In this document: piece after piece, positions 49,490 to 60,517 of the stretch
How the letters are laid out: each line of letters starts with the position of its first letter
Position numbering within the stretch: position 1 is the first letter of the stretch
Source of the DNA: Macrosoma leucophasiata
Lineage: Eukaryota; Arthropoda; Insecta; Lepidoptera; Hedylidae
NCBI GenBank assembly: GCA_036365455.1
Contig: JAWQUS010000022.1
Coordinates: forward strand, 2,356,001 to 2,420,000
Direction of reading: 5' to 3'
Length of the DNA: 64,000 bases
Notes under the pieces: model-generated
What the model was told of the DNA's origin: nothing
Databases searched by the model: none
The model's input: only the letters and a program-made list of their open reading frames with translations
Program-made: the position numbers and the translations under genes

Positions 49490-52460
49490 ATGGTTAAACA
49501 TAAGAAAAAATGTAGGCTTCTCTCAGCGGATACCCCCCCCACATTTACTGTGGACATGTGCAATATTAGGGGTTTACATACCAACCTTAACGCCGTCCAT
49601 CTTCATCTGGAAACGGCTAAGCCGGCCCTACTCTTTCTGACGGAGACACAAATATCCTCTCCACTCGATACTGCATATCTTACTTACCCCGGCTACACTC
49701 TGGAGAACAATTTTATTCGCCGCGCCGGGGTATGTCTGTATGTCAGAGAGGATGTCTGTTGTCGCCGTCTTGACCATTTTGAAGACAAGGACCTGTCTAT
49801 ATTGTGGGCGCGCGTAGATTACGGTGGTTCCAACCGAATTTACGCGTGCGTGTACAGGTCCTATAGCGGAGACGGGGAGACAGCTCGCATGTTCGAGCAC
49901 ATCCAACAGGTGGTCGACACGGTGCTTGAACAGCATCCTTCTGCGGAGTTGGTGATTCTTGGCGACTTTAACGCACACCATACGGAGTGGTTGAGTTCCC
50001 GAATCACTGACTTCGCTGGAAGGACAACTTATGACTTTGCGCTGGTTAATGGCCTCACACAAGTCGTAACCGGGTTCACCCGGATACCAGATGTCGAGGG
50101 CCACACCGCCTCTTTGCTGGATCTTCTGCTGACCTCACATCCTGCCAACTATCAGGTGGTGGTCGAGGCTCCTTTAGGATCCTCAGATCACTGCTTGGTA
50201 CGTTCAAAAACCCTCTTGTCGGTTCGGGCGCCTCTGCAGCCCTCCTCCACAGGGCAAGTGTGGCATTACAGGTCAGCAGATTGGGATGGACTGAGGGAGT
50301 TCCTGTCGTCCTACCCATGGAGGCGGCTTTGTTTCTCGTCGGAAGATCCGAGCACGTGCGCCGAAGCTGTAACCGATGTGATACACCAGGGTATGGATTG
50401 TTTCATCCCGCACTCTGTTGTATCCATTGGCGGACGGTATCAGCCCTGGTTCGATAAGTCTTGTGCTGTGGCTTCTAACCATAAGCAGGAGACTTACAGA
50501 ACCTGGACTGTGGCTCACGCCTGCAAGGATCCAAATGCCTCCGACCTAAAGAGAGTACTCAACGCTGCCTCCAGGTCCTCAAAGCTGCGGATAGCCAGAG
50601 CAAAGTCCAAGCATGTCGTTAGAGTTGGCAAGAAGCTAATGAGGCATCCTCCCGGGAGCCGTGCCTATTGGTCTCTTGCCAAAGCTATCGAAAAGAATTT
50701 TTGTCGGTCATCTTTCCCACCACTGCGAAAAACTGACGATAGCCTGGCCCACACGGCAAAAGAGAAAGCCGATCTCCTGGGCAGCCTCTTTGCCTCAAAC
50801 TCGACTCTTGATGACATGGGTAACACAGCGCCTACCATCTCGCGCTGTGAAAGCTCTATGCCTGACGTCAAATTCACTCAGAAGAACGTCAGGCGAGCGT
50901 TGTTATCCCTTGACGTCAAGAAGTCGAGTGGGCCGGATTCCGTCCCTGCAGTGGTGTTGAAGATGTGCGCTCCCGAGCTGACCCCCGTTCTGACGCGCCT
51001 GTTCTCGCTTTCTTACGATCATGGAAAAGTACCGTCTGCGTGGAAGACAGCCCTTGTGCATCCGATACCCAAAAAAGGGGATCGCAGTGATCCGGCCAAC
51101 TACAGGCCCATAGCAATAACCTCCCTACTCTGCAAAGTCATGGAGCGTGTGATCAATACACAGCTGCTGCAGTACCTGGAGGATCATCAGCTGATCAGTG
51201 ACCGCCAATATGGCTTTCGTCAAGGCAGATCTGCTGGTGATCTTCTAGTATATCTGACGCACTATTGGTCTCACGCCTTGGACAAGAGTGGGGAGGCATT
51301 GGCTGTAAGCCTGGATATTGCTAAGGCTTTTGACCGGGTCTGGCACGGGGCACTTCTCGCGAAATTGCCATCTTACGGTCTTCCCGAGAGGCTATGCAAC
51401 TGGACAGCCAGTTTTCTGTCTGAGCGTTTTATACAGGTCTTAGTTGACGGTCAACGCTCAGACAGACTACCTATCAACGCTGGTGTGCCGCAAGGCTCTG
51501 TGCTATCTCCCACGCTTTTTCTTCTGCATATCAATGAAATGTTGGAGCAAAACTCCAATTTTCATTGCTATGCGGATGATAGCACGGGAGATGCACACTA
51601 TACAAGCCGTGCAAATGCCTCTCGGACACTTATCGAAGAAAGCAGGACTAGACTTGTGTCTGAAGTCGAGCACTCTCTGGAGCGGGTCTCTGATTGGGGT
51701 CGACTCAATTTAGTGCAGTTCAACCCCTCGAAGACACAAGTCTGCGCGTTCACCGCTAAAAAAAACCCCATTCATTGTAGCACCACAGTTCCAGGGCACT
51801 CCGCTTGCCATTGGTAAGAGTATCGGTATCCTGGGCGTTGACATATCGAACGAAGTGCAATTTGGGAGTCACATTGAGTGTAAGACCAAGTTGGCATCCA
51901 AAAAGTTGGGGGTGCTTAACAAAGCGAGGCAGTATTTCTCATCGGGGCAGCTACTACAGCTTTATAAGGCCCAAGTGCGGCCCCATCTGGAATACTGCTC
52001 TCATTTGTGGGCGGGAGCCCCCAAGTACCAGCTTGGTCCACTTGACTCCCTACAAAAACGCGCCGTTCGTATTGTTAACGAACCGGGACTTACAGACAGG
52101 CTCGAACATCTGAGCCTGCGCAGAGATATTGGTAGTCTGTGCGTGTTATACCGTCTCTACAATGGTGAGTGCTCTGTCGAACTGTTCGACATGGTACCAC
52201 CGTCTTTTTTTCTACACCGTACTACCCGCCGAAGAGAGAAGTTTCACCCTCACCGACTGGACACCTGGCAGTGCTCAACGGTGCGGTTTTCTCGTTCGTT
52301 TCTGCCCAGAACGTGTAAATTGTGGAACGAACTTCCCTCTGAGGTGTTCCCTCGGTGCTACAATATGGGGTTCTTCAAAAATGGCGTCAAAAGAGTCCTT
52401 CAGGGCTGGCAGCGCGTTGGCAACTCCCCTGGTGTTGCAAATGTCCATAGGCGACGGTGA
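49490..52460 (+). CDS. LINE K ORF2: endonuclease and reverse transcriptase (one frameshift)
   Basis: The first frame, 49490-51817, encodes 775 codons. Apurinic-type endonuclease: N25 in NIRGL, E52 in LTETQ, D159/N161 in ILGDFNAHH, D233/H234 in SSDHCL. Reverse transcriptase: KKSSGPDSVPAVVLK about 477-491, NYRPIAITSLLCKVMERV about 537-554, catalytic D609 in SLDIAKAFDRVW, GVPQGSVLSP about 665-674 and the catalytic YADD at 694-697. All key residues are present. In an A8 run at 51758-51765 the frame shifts by one base; the other frame then continues through ILGVDISNEVQFGSH and the C-terminal QKRAVRIVNEPGLTDRLEHL to the stop at 52458-52460. Total about 990 codons, a normal ORF2 length. Clade is in the Jockey/CR1 group by motif style; I cannot be more exact. 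It cuts target DNA and copies LINE RNA in place, and is a likely source of enzymes for SINE A. Confidence 0.9.
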
Positions 52461-52507
52461 CCACTTACCATCAGGTGGCCCGTCTGCTTGTCTGTCAACT
52501 TAATGAC

Positions 52508-52535
<28 letters not shown>

Positions 52536-52538
<3 letters not shown>

Positions 52539-53460
52539 TAATGAAAAAATGCTGAAAAACATTTCAAATTTCTTCATTATTAACTTTCATAATGTGACCA
52601 AAGAACAAATGTATTATAGACTAAAAAAAACATTTATCAAACTTAAACACATTATTCTGCATAAATTAAATAATGTATGAAAATAGAATAAATCACTTTA
52701 GAATATTATTTCCGTTAGTCAACAATTTATTTATTTATCTACTTATGTACTGACTCCAAACTCTTTATTTTCTTTTACCATATTATAATAGTATAAAGAA
52801 TTTCGTAAATATATCTCAATGTACAGTATCCGTGAACCAATTTACAACAACGAACATACTTTGTCTTGTCAATATTTGACCCTCAACTTATTTCGCATTG
52901 TGGCATGACGTTAAATTGTTAGTTTTGAAAGCGAATTCGTTTCAGATATGTGGTTCTAGCTCATCTCCTTATTTTCAAGAGCCAACAATATCTTTCCAAA
53001 ACCTCCTTCTTCCGTTTTATAATACTATTTATGGTCATCATTCATCTAAATAAAATATAAAATAGTAAATATAGCAACAAGTAGGCTAAATTGTACCAGA
53101 ACAAATAAAACAACTGCTGGTGGTACAATTTACCAAACTAAGAGATTTCAAAAATAAATATTTGTCACAAAATAACCGCTGAACACAATACGTTCGCAAC
53201 GCTATGGTTGAAGCGGTGATTATAGATCAAATCAATAAAAAATATAACAAAATTGTAACTTACATTTTCACTTTGTAATCTCCTTAGCTACATACGTCAA
53301 AATTTGTATGAAGGACTCTCAAAACACATTTTTTTCTCTAAAAACGAATGTACTTTCCGGAGGCCGTTACAAAAAGACAAGTAGTTGAGGCCGCCGTCAG
53401 CGCTCAGTTTTGTGTTGCCAGAAAAGAAAATAAGTTACAGTAAGTGTAAAATTTTGAGGT
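52536..53460. other. Right half of element G, AT-rich, non-coding
   Basis: No transposase frame is visible. TAAATTGTACCAGAAC and GGTGGTACAATTTACC repeat the phrase found at the left side (48616, CGGTACAATTTACCC). Confidence 0.5.
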
Positions 53461-53869
53461 GGTACAATTTATCAGGCAGTTCAATATACCAGACTCTCCC
53501 CTACTAAACGATTTCCAATTTAAAGAAATTCATCGGAACTTCTTTAAATTGATCGATTCGATACATCGTTTTTTTATATAATAATATGTGATGCACTAGT
53601 AAGATACAGATAGCATTAGTTTTTTTTTATCTACGAGTACTTAGGTACTATCCCAAGCGTCGCGCGCGTCGGCTGTAGCGCCGCCATGTTGAACATAGTT
53701 GAAAATGATAAAATCGTTTGAATTAAATGTAGTTGTAACTCTAAAATAAATTCTTGAATAAAAGAAATTGTATTTTTTTCGGATTCTTCTTTAATTTAGG
53801 ACGTGTACGAACCTTTTTTTGAGGACGTGTACGAACCAGAGCCGAGCTCACAACATCTCCTTCAACATT

Positions 53870-54285
53870 TTCTTTAGCAGCGACTGCGAAATGCGTTGTA
53901 CCAGTGTATTTTTGCCATATTTAAAGTCGACAGATTCCCTTGTCATCACGTCAGCTGTCATGTTACTATGAGACAATGCAGGTAATTGTATGCAAAAAAC
54001 TGGAACCATGCTATCAAGGGGAATGTACAGTTCTAGTACCTACTTTAGTACATACTAGCGGACTTCGTCCTGTCAAAAAGATTTGTTGGCTCTTTGACGT
54101 TAGGAACACACTTACATTGCTTAGACAGTGAGTGCTTGTAATTTAACATGAACTTTATAAAATATCAATAAAGCTCAAATTGAGTCTACGTTTTAGTTAG
54201 GCAATGTTTGAATGGGGAAAAGGAAAGGACTGTTTTTAGGGTTTTCCCGGCAATTATTCGAGTTTTTCTCACTTTTTAAACTTTT
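53870..54285. other. Unassigned sequence
   Basis: Contains a 63-codon plus frame at 53940 without recognisable domain. Confidence 0.3.
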
Positions 54286-54289
54286 TGGA

Positions 54290-54385
54290 CTTCCAAAAAG
54301 CATTCAAAACTAAAATTAGCTAAATTGGTCCAGCCGTTCTCGAGTTTTAGCGAGACTAACGAACAGCAATTGATTTTTATATTTA
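54290..54385 (-). mobile_element. Helitron-like 5' segment, minus strand
   Basis: TTCCAAAAAGCATTCAAAAC to CTAACGAACAGCAATTG; compare 2186-2300. Confidence 0.7.
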
Positions 54386-54682
54386 TAGATAGATACGAGT
54401 ACGTAGAAGCTCGAAGGACTATGAATATTTGTATATCCAAGATTATTCAATCTCGATTCTAACATAGTAATTATACACACGTCCCGAATAATCGGTAGTT
54501 AGTATAGAAATAGTATAACTATGAATTATATTACATTGAATATTAGCTAATTGGTTTGTCATTGCTTTTAAAATTGGAACAACAGATAACATGACAGCGG
54601 CATTGATGGTAATTGATCAATATTTTGTTTTTATTTATCCTTTACCGTGATCTGAGATAACATTTATTATTTTTAGTTAAAA

Positions 54683-54905
54683 ACTAGCTGTCCCGGCAAA
54701 CTTCGTATTGCCTCACAATGAAATAATGTGTCAAAGGTTTGATATATACGGACTTATTGTACGGGAAAATGAAATTCTGGTTTTTACTATTTCCTTTCAA
54801 TCTCTTCATGTTTACTTACCTTTTAAACCTTCCCTGGACTTCCAAAAATCATTCAAAGCAAAAATCGCTTAGCGAGACTAACGAACAGCAGTTGATTTTT
54901 ATTTA
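54683..54905 (-). mobile_element. Helitron-like element, minus strand
   Basis: ACTAGCTGTCCCGGCAAAC to CTAACGAACAGCAGTTG. Confidence 0.82.
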
Positions 54906-55316
54906 GATATAGATTATTTAGATATATATATAAACAAATAAAGCATAACGTACAATGTCAAATAATGATTTTCCAATTTTTTATATATAAAAAAAAAAGT
55001 AATAAATACCATTCTTTTTTAATTCCAACAAGATGCCCAAGGCATTGGAAACGTTTTTTTCTAATGTCAAATTATAAGGCATGCAAAAGAGATTAAAATC
55101 AACTATACTGGATGGAAAATTTTGGACAGTCGGAGGTTGTTGTGAAGTTTCTTGTTTTTGCAATTCAAAAGATTGAAACCGAAAAAAAATTGCTAATCAC
55201 GAGTTGTTATTTTGCAATTTATGCATTGATGTATCGAGCTTTTATACTGGCAAAGTGTTCCCTTATAGTACTTAGTTCTCTTTATTGCTCTCATGAGCTA
55301 TTTACTTAAATTGTAC
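54906..55316. other. AT-rich unique sequence
   Basis: Nothing recognised. Confidence 0.3.
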
Positions 55317-55515
55317 TAGTAATTAAGTGGACAAAATCCTGAGGCGGAGACCAGACTCATAGGACAGGGTTTACATAGTTTGAGCGCTCCTGTCTCCACG
55401 ATACCCTGAGAAAAATGTTTAAAAAAATAATTCAGTATAATTTTAAAAATAAAATAAGTTTCATATGATGTATTTACCATAAGAAAACATTGTGGAGAAA
55501 ATAAATAAATTCTTA
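55317..55515 (+). repeat. Family F copy (LINE-like 3' end)
   Basis: TAAGTGGACAAAATCCTGAG to GGAGAAAATAAATAAATTC. The reverse copy is at 60518-60725. Confidence 0.75.
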
Positions 55516-55700
55516 TTAAAATTCTTATTATACTGTCATTGTAATTTTCAATATGGCGGATACTGAAGACATAGATTAAAAAGAGCTTTAATAATTAGTT
55601 TTTAAATACATTTTTCGGATAATGTACCTACGTTCTTTGCTTCATTGGTTTTGTTACTAATGTGTATTTAATTAATCAATGTAAAAATACATATTTATGA

Positions 55701-55944
55701 AAATCAATTGCTGTTCGTTAGTCTCGCCAAAACTCGAGAACGGCTGAACGGATTTATATTAACTTGGTCTTGAAATGTTCGTGGAGGTCTAGGGAAGGCT
55801 TAAAAGGTAAGAAAATATGAAGAAATTGAAGGGAAATAGTAAAAACCACAATTTTATTTACCCATAAAAATAGTCCGTATCTATCAAACATTTGACACAT
55901 TATTTCATTCAGAGGCAATACGAAGTTTGCCTGGTCAGCTAGTT
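55701..55944 (+). mobile_element. Helitron-like element, complete ends
   Basis: AAATCAATTGCTGTTCGTTAG to TTTGCCTGGTCAGCTAGT. Confidence 0.85.
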
Positions 55945-56355
55945 TATTTATAAAAAAATAAAGCGAAAAAAATATTAGGAACAACACCACTTCCTTTTAA
56001 CCAGAGATGTTAATTGTTTAAAAAATATATTTAAACTAGGAACGTACAATTAAAAAAATGATCGTCCTAAATGCGTCACAGACAACCTTTTCAAACCTGA
56101 AACAGACTAAATAATGCTGACATTTCTGTTTTTCATCTCTTTTTGGTAATGACTATTTTTCGATTTGCAATATAAGTTAGTTCAACTGTTTCATTTGTTG
56201 TTAATAAATAATAACTTAACTCAATAAAAACTTAACCTACAAATCATTTTACTTCTTTTTAAGGCAATAATTTAATGTGGCCTTATTACTCCGATTATAT
56301 ATTAAAAATGTATATTTTTGTAAGTATACAAGTATGCTATTTTATACTTTTTTTT
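55945..56355. other. AT-rich unique sequence
   Basis: Nothing recognised. Confidence 0.3.
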
Positions 56356-56357
56356 TT

Positions 56358-56645
56358 ACTGGTGGTAGAGTTCCAGTGACGGAGCTCGCGGGCGTAGGCA
56401 CCACCCCATTACCTAATATACTTGCCGCTAAATGGTAGTGTTCAGCACTATCGTGTTCCGGTCAGGTGGTAATGTACGGCCCTGTAATTTCAGGCACAGA
56501 GGCATATCACCTAATGCCTCAGGAGTGGCAGCGCATCTGCATTTTGAACTCTGGTCATTGTGTGGGTGTCTATAGGCTGCAGTCATAACTTAACATCAAT
56601 GTGAACTGCATGCTTGTTTGCCACTTTTATTACATAAAAAAAAAA
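56358..56645 (+). mobile_element. SINE A, full copy
   Basis: ACTGGTGGTAGAGTTCC to CACTTTTATTACATAAAA; followed by a further 30-bp SINE A-like scrap (GTATGGCCCCGTAATAAC). Confidence 0.92.
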
Positions 56646-56685
56646 TGTATGGCCCCGTAATAACTATCACAGTGATATAAAATTC

Positions 56686-56985
56686 AAAATTCAAATCATT
56701 TATTTCAAATTGGTCTACAAGGACACTTTTGCATTGTCGGGTTATAAGCTACCTAGAGAGAATGACTTTTAATAACAATCCAATAGGTATTCATAAATAC
56801 CAATTTAATAATAATATTCAAATCATCAATTTTTTCTATTCCTTCATACAAGAAAAAGAAAAATCTGTTCGTCATAATCATAGTCATTCACTTAGCAGAG
56901 TTCCAAGTGCAGGCACTACTGAGAAAAACTCCGCTACCCAACAAACTCAGCGTGTTGCTAAACCTTAAAAACCTTAGATTTAATA
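56686..56985 (-). mobile_element. LINE E 3' end, minus strand
   Basis: AAATTCAAAATTCAAATC tail at the left, CAAATTGGTCTACAAGGACA, GCATTGTCGGGTTATAAGC. Counterpart of 11350-11952. Confidence 0.6.
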
Positions 56986-57380
56986 CAAATATTATTAAAT
57001 AGAATTCAAATAGAATAAAGATAATGTGAACGTCCATGGCATATAAATATTTGCATATAAACACACACAAATACCCATCAACAGCTTAATATCGTGATAG
57101 AAAATAACACCCGCAAATCACAACAGACCAGTCCCCACAATCAGCACCCGTTCACGAGTATGACGCATGTGGCAGCCATTGCTCTCCTCGACCGTTTTGA
57201 AGGGATGTGAGCAACCCGTCACACGACGCCGTATAACACTAAGGTCTTAGGGATAGCAATGATCTCTGGTTTTTGTGTAGATGTCTGTAGATAGACTGAA
57301 GTTTTCTTTGTGATAGTTACTATGGAGCCAGTATTTATTTGGATACTGGACAAAGACTTGTGTATGGATAATTTTCAGCT

Positions 57381-57427
57381 AATGAAGGTAAAATAAACGA
57401 TTTGAAATCGTTTATTTTACCTTCATT
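57381..57427. repeat. Perfect 23-bp palindrome with one-base centre
   Basis: AATGAAGGTAAAATAAACG followed by ATTT, G, AAAT and the exact complement. Not part of any family seen here. Confidence 0.92.
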
Positions 57428-57494
57428 AATTAACTGTCGTAAGTAGGTAGGTATATATCAAAAACAAGGTGGTGACATAATTATTGTTGCATAT

Positions 57495-57930
57495 ATGTAT
57501 CTTCACGCCTGGTCCCTAGCGGGGTAGGCAGAGAGTGTAGAGCGCCAGATATCCCGGTCCTGACAAACCTCTCGTGCCTCGTCTGCCTTCATCATTCTCT
57601 TCATACATGCACGCCGATTCCTAAGACTTTTGACCCCACCATCAGACAGAACGCGACCTATTTGGTCATGGTAGGTCATTCTTGGTCTTCCTGGGCCTCT
57701 GCAACCATCCACATTCGCATTTTATATCTGTTTAGTCATTCGCTCATTCGACATTCTTTCTATATGCCCGAACCATCGGAGCATGCCTTTTGTCATTTTT
57801 ACACCGATACTATCATTCACACAAAGCCTCTTTCTTACATCTTCGCTACGAACGCGATCGGTGAGTGATACACCGCAGATCTTGCGCAAAGATCTCATCT
57901 CGACCGCGTTCAACTTACTTTCATACTCTT
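57495..57930 (-). pseudogene. LINE R ORF2 C-terminus, longest copy, frameshifted
   Basis: On the minus strand the first frame reads MNAVEMRSLRKICGVSLTDR, then GMLRWFGHIERMSNERMTKQ. After a frameshift near 57715 the second frame has DGCRGPGRPRMTYHDQIGRV, NRRACMKRMM, DEAREVCQDRDIWRSTLSAY. The tail is the reverse of TACCCCGCTAGGG. LRRVCGV-type and RNRRACM-type motifs are typical of the segment after RT in this LINE group. It lacks the RT itself. Confidence 0.82.
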
Positions 57931-58074
57931 ACATACAAAAATTACATAAAATAAATATCTCCGGCAAAAGTACGACGATTCAAATGATTTTTGGGTATTT
58001 TTACAATTTTTCTATGATTCTACGTTATTTTCTCTATCTTTTGATATAGTGTACAAGGTGCGGGCCTAATGTGG

Positions 58075-58135
58075 AACGTTGTCCTTTGCTCAGCCCACGC
58101 CCTGGAGCTCTGTCACTAGAGCTCTAACACCAGTA
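58075..58135 (-). mobile_element. SINE A 5' end fragment, minus strand
   Basis: GCCCTGGAGCTCTGTCACTA to CTAACACCAGTA. Confidence 0.65.
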
Positions 58136-58139
58136 AAGT

Positions 58140-58570
58140 AATTGCACAAACAAAGACATAAGTAACTGACGTGCGACCCCGCCTTCATTCTAGACTCTAT
58201 TTACAATAATTGCAATCTAGATGGTTCGACGGAATTCTGACGTCACTAATCAAAGTTCGCATTGGCCGGTAAAACCCTGCGATGTTTTTTTTAATAATCC
58301 ATTTGGAATGTGCCGCGGAAGTTATATGATGACTATGATTATTTTTGACAAGCTTTTTATGTCTTGATTTACTTTTAAACGATGGTGTATAAGTAAAGTG
58401 GATGGAAAAATTAAGAACTTACCTATTTAGTAGACAATTATATAGTTTTTGGTTTTAGTTTACAAACAGACTTTGGTTCTCATGCGGATCTCCTTATTCC
58501 TGATTCGATCTCGCAGAGAAACTTCAGGATTTTTCTAAGACCAATATTTTTTTGATTTTTTTTATATCTT
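58140..58570. other. Unassigned sequence
   Basis: CGGAATTCTGACGTCACTAA near 58230 recalls the repeat unit of 20236 and 22120. Otherwise nothing recognised. Confidence 0.35.
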
Positions 58571-58571
58571 T

Positions 58572-59024
58572 AAGTTGACAGACAAGCAGACGGGTCACCT
58601 GATGGAAAGTGGTCACCGTCGCCTATGAACATTTGCAACACCAGGGGAGTTGCCAACGCGCTGCCAGCTCTGAAGCACTCTTTTGACGCCATTTTTGAAG
58701 AACCCTATATTGTAGCACCAAGGGAACACCTCAGAGGGAAGTTCGTTCCACAATTTGCACGTTCTGGGCAGAAACAAACGATAAAACGGCACCGTTGAAC
58801 ACTGCCAGGTGTCCAGTCGGTGAGGGTGGAACTTCCCTCTTCGACGGGTAGTACGGTGTAGGAAAAGAGACGGTGGCACCATGTCAAATAGTTCAGCAGA
58901 GCACTGACCATTGTAGAGACGGTTTAACACGCACAGACCCAATGTCTCTGCACAGGCTCAGATGTTCGAGCCTGTCAGTAAGTCCTGGGTCGTTAACAAT
59001 ACGAACAGCGCGTCTTTGTAGGGA
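58572..59024 (-). pseudogene. LINE K ORF2 C-terminus, 5'-truncated, minus strand
   Basis: Minus frame from about 58942 reads GLCVLNRLYNGQCSAELFDM, FHPHRLDTWQCSTVPFYR, CKLWNELPSEVFPWCYN, NGVKRVLQSWQRVGNSPGVA, matching the last about 150 residues of the LINE K ORF2 closely. The part nearest 59024 is in another frame. The A-tail lies at the left as TTTTTTATATC. Confidence 0.85.
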
Positions 59025-59027
59025 ATA

Positions 59028-59231
59028 ATGCATACGGATGGTCAAGTAAAGTTAAAAAATGGCAATAAAAGTAAAACAAAACATCCAAAATTAAGAACCA
59101 GTTGCACTGGCAATATTCTTCATAAAGAAGTCAAGTTCAGTGATCTTACGAAATTTAACAATGTAATCTTTAAAAGATATAATAATCTACATGAATTCAT
59201 TAATATTAATGCAGAAGTTTGTGTATTATAA
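59028..59231 (+). CDS. Small open frame of unknown nature
   Basis: 67 codons, lysine- and asparagine-rich (KLKNGNKSKTKHPK), starting at an ATG. Directly beside the end of a LINE K fragment. No domain, no splice signals and no repeat match were seen. Most likely a chance frame. Confidence 0.12.
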   Translation: MHTDGQVKLKNGNKSKTKHPKLRTSCTGNILHKEVKFSDLTKFNNVIFKRYNNLHEFININAEVCVL

Positions 59232-59408
59232 AAATTGGTTGCAATTTAAATTTATCAAATTGACTAAATCGATAAAATTCAACCTACAAGTAGACCATGG
59301 GCTGAATCTGAGGATATTTTAAATGTTAGTAAAAGTCAGATTTTTTCTTAGGTTTGAAAGAAAGAGGCAAGATCCCAAGCGTTTACCTGCCCGATCCGAG
59401 GTTTTAAC

Positions 59409-59988
59409 TAGTGTTGCAATGATTTGGCCGAATAACCGAATAACGAATATTCGGCAACCGAAAATTCGGCGGCCGAATATTCGATCGCAGACGTGTGCAT
59501 AAATAATAAACAAAACAAGGAAGATAGTGATGGAAAAATGTTCAAATGAATTTGTTTTTATTTGAAAACTGCTCTTCTAAATCGAACGGCAGACCCATAA
59601 AAATGGTAGTCAGCTAACGCAAAATCATTTCAGTTCTGACAAAACTTGCTAAGATTTATCTATCATAGGTAGCAGTAGTGTGTACGGTGAAAGACTTATT
59701 TCAGACGCAGGTAATATTTATGAAGAAAAGCACAATCTAAACGATTGTGCTTTTCTTCATAACATGTTAACAAATGCCAAAAATGTTATTATTTATCATA
59801 ACTTATCTTTGGTAAGTTTTAAATATTAATATACTCATTTGTGATTAAAATGAAGCATTCTTGATTAATATGTGGTATTCTATTTCCATGATTTATTATT
59901 CAGTATTCAGTATTCGAATACCGAATATTAAAAAAGGGGCCGAATAGGCCGAGCACCGAATAATGGCCGAATATTCGTGGCATCTCTA
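59409..59988. mobile_element. hAT-type non-autonomous element, 580 bp, with 8-bp target duplication
   Basis: Flanked by GTTTTAAC at 59401-59408 and 59989-59996. Ends TAGTGTTGCAATGATTTGGCC and GGCCGAATATTCGTGGC then ATCTCTA. Rich in CCGAATA motifs at both ends. A 20-bp-arm hairpin (TTATGAAGAAAAGCACAATC) lies in the centre at 59718-59762. No transposase. Confidence 0.9.
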
Positions 59989-60085
59989 GTTTTAACACAT
60001 TTCAACGTAGCAGATGTGTAGACGTAGATAAAAGTTATTTTATAATCTGTGTTATTTTATTCATAATATTATTACACAGACTAAG

Positions 60086-60225
60086 GGTGAGATTCACAGA
60101 CCGCACTACGACTTTACTTTCAAGCAAAGTAAGCTTGTAACTGTCAAATCCCATACTGTACTGACAGTTCAGAGCATTCTTTACTCAAAGTAAAGTCGTA
60201 GTGCGGTCCGTGAATCTCACCATAA
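60086..60225. mobile_element. MITE P4
   Basis: GGGTGAGATTCACAGACCGC and GCGGTCCGTGAATCTCACC. Confidence 0.9.
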
Positions 60226-60517
60226 GTTAAAATACAGAATATAGTCGACAGTCGTATCAAGAATGTACGTATAGAAAATAGAATCTAGACATTATTTATT
60301 CATCTGATAATATGTAGACGTTCTTAACCTTCAAAGTAACTCTGAGCTGATTATTCGTATATATTTACCACTTTTTTATTCAAATTCAAGTTACATCATA
60401 ATCGCGTTCTTGACCGCGCTTTTTGCAGAACGCAGTCAATAGGTTATGAATCGTTTGTTTTAGAATGAAATGGGTAATTGTATACACGTGTGGAGTAATT
60501 TTTGTGTCAATAAGATA

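Larger units (their letters stand above)
48783..52535 (+). mobile_element. LINE K: non-LTR retrotransposon, 3.75 kb, 5' part inverted
   Basis: ORF2 at 49490-52460, a short 3' UTR and an A-run of about 26 at 52510-52535. The GC-rich first 700 bp (48783-49480) are in reverse orientation. 5'-truncated relatives of its 3' end lie at 4752, 39158, 58572 and 62888. No clear target duplication was found. Confidence 0.85.
48433..53501. mobile_element. Element G with TA-flanked inverted ends, carrying LINE K
   Basis: GGGGAGAGTCGGATATATTG at the left and CAATATACCAGACTCTCCCC at the right, each next to TA. Element G sequence is 48433-48782 and 52536-53501. TA duplication points to a Tc1/mariner-like origin (inference). 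The phrase GTACAATTTA or GTACAATTTACC recurs several times inside. Confidence 0.75.
48148..53863 (-). mobile_element. MITE M1 copy enlarged by nested insertions
   Basis: Left AAAGGAGATGTTGCAAAAATG matches the reversed right end of the copy at 33774; right GAGCTCACAACATCTCCTT matches its left end. M1 sequence lies at 48148-48430 and 53504-53863; element G lies between. Confidence 0.8.

Noticed and set aside
49628..51116. Several minus-strand ORFs of 66 to 158 codons opposite LINE K ORF2
   Set aside because: Antisense shadows of a GC-rich coding region with clear EN and RT motifs on the plus strand.
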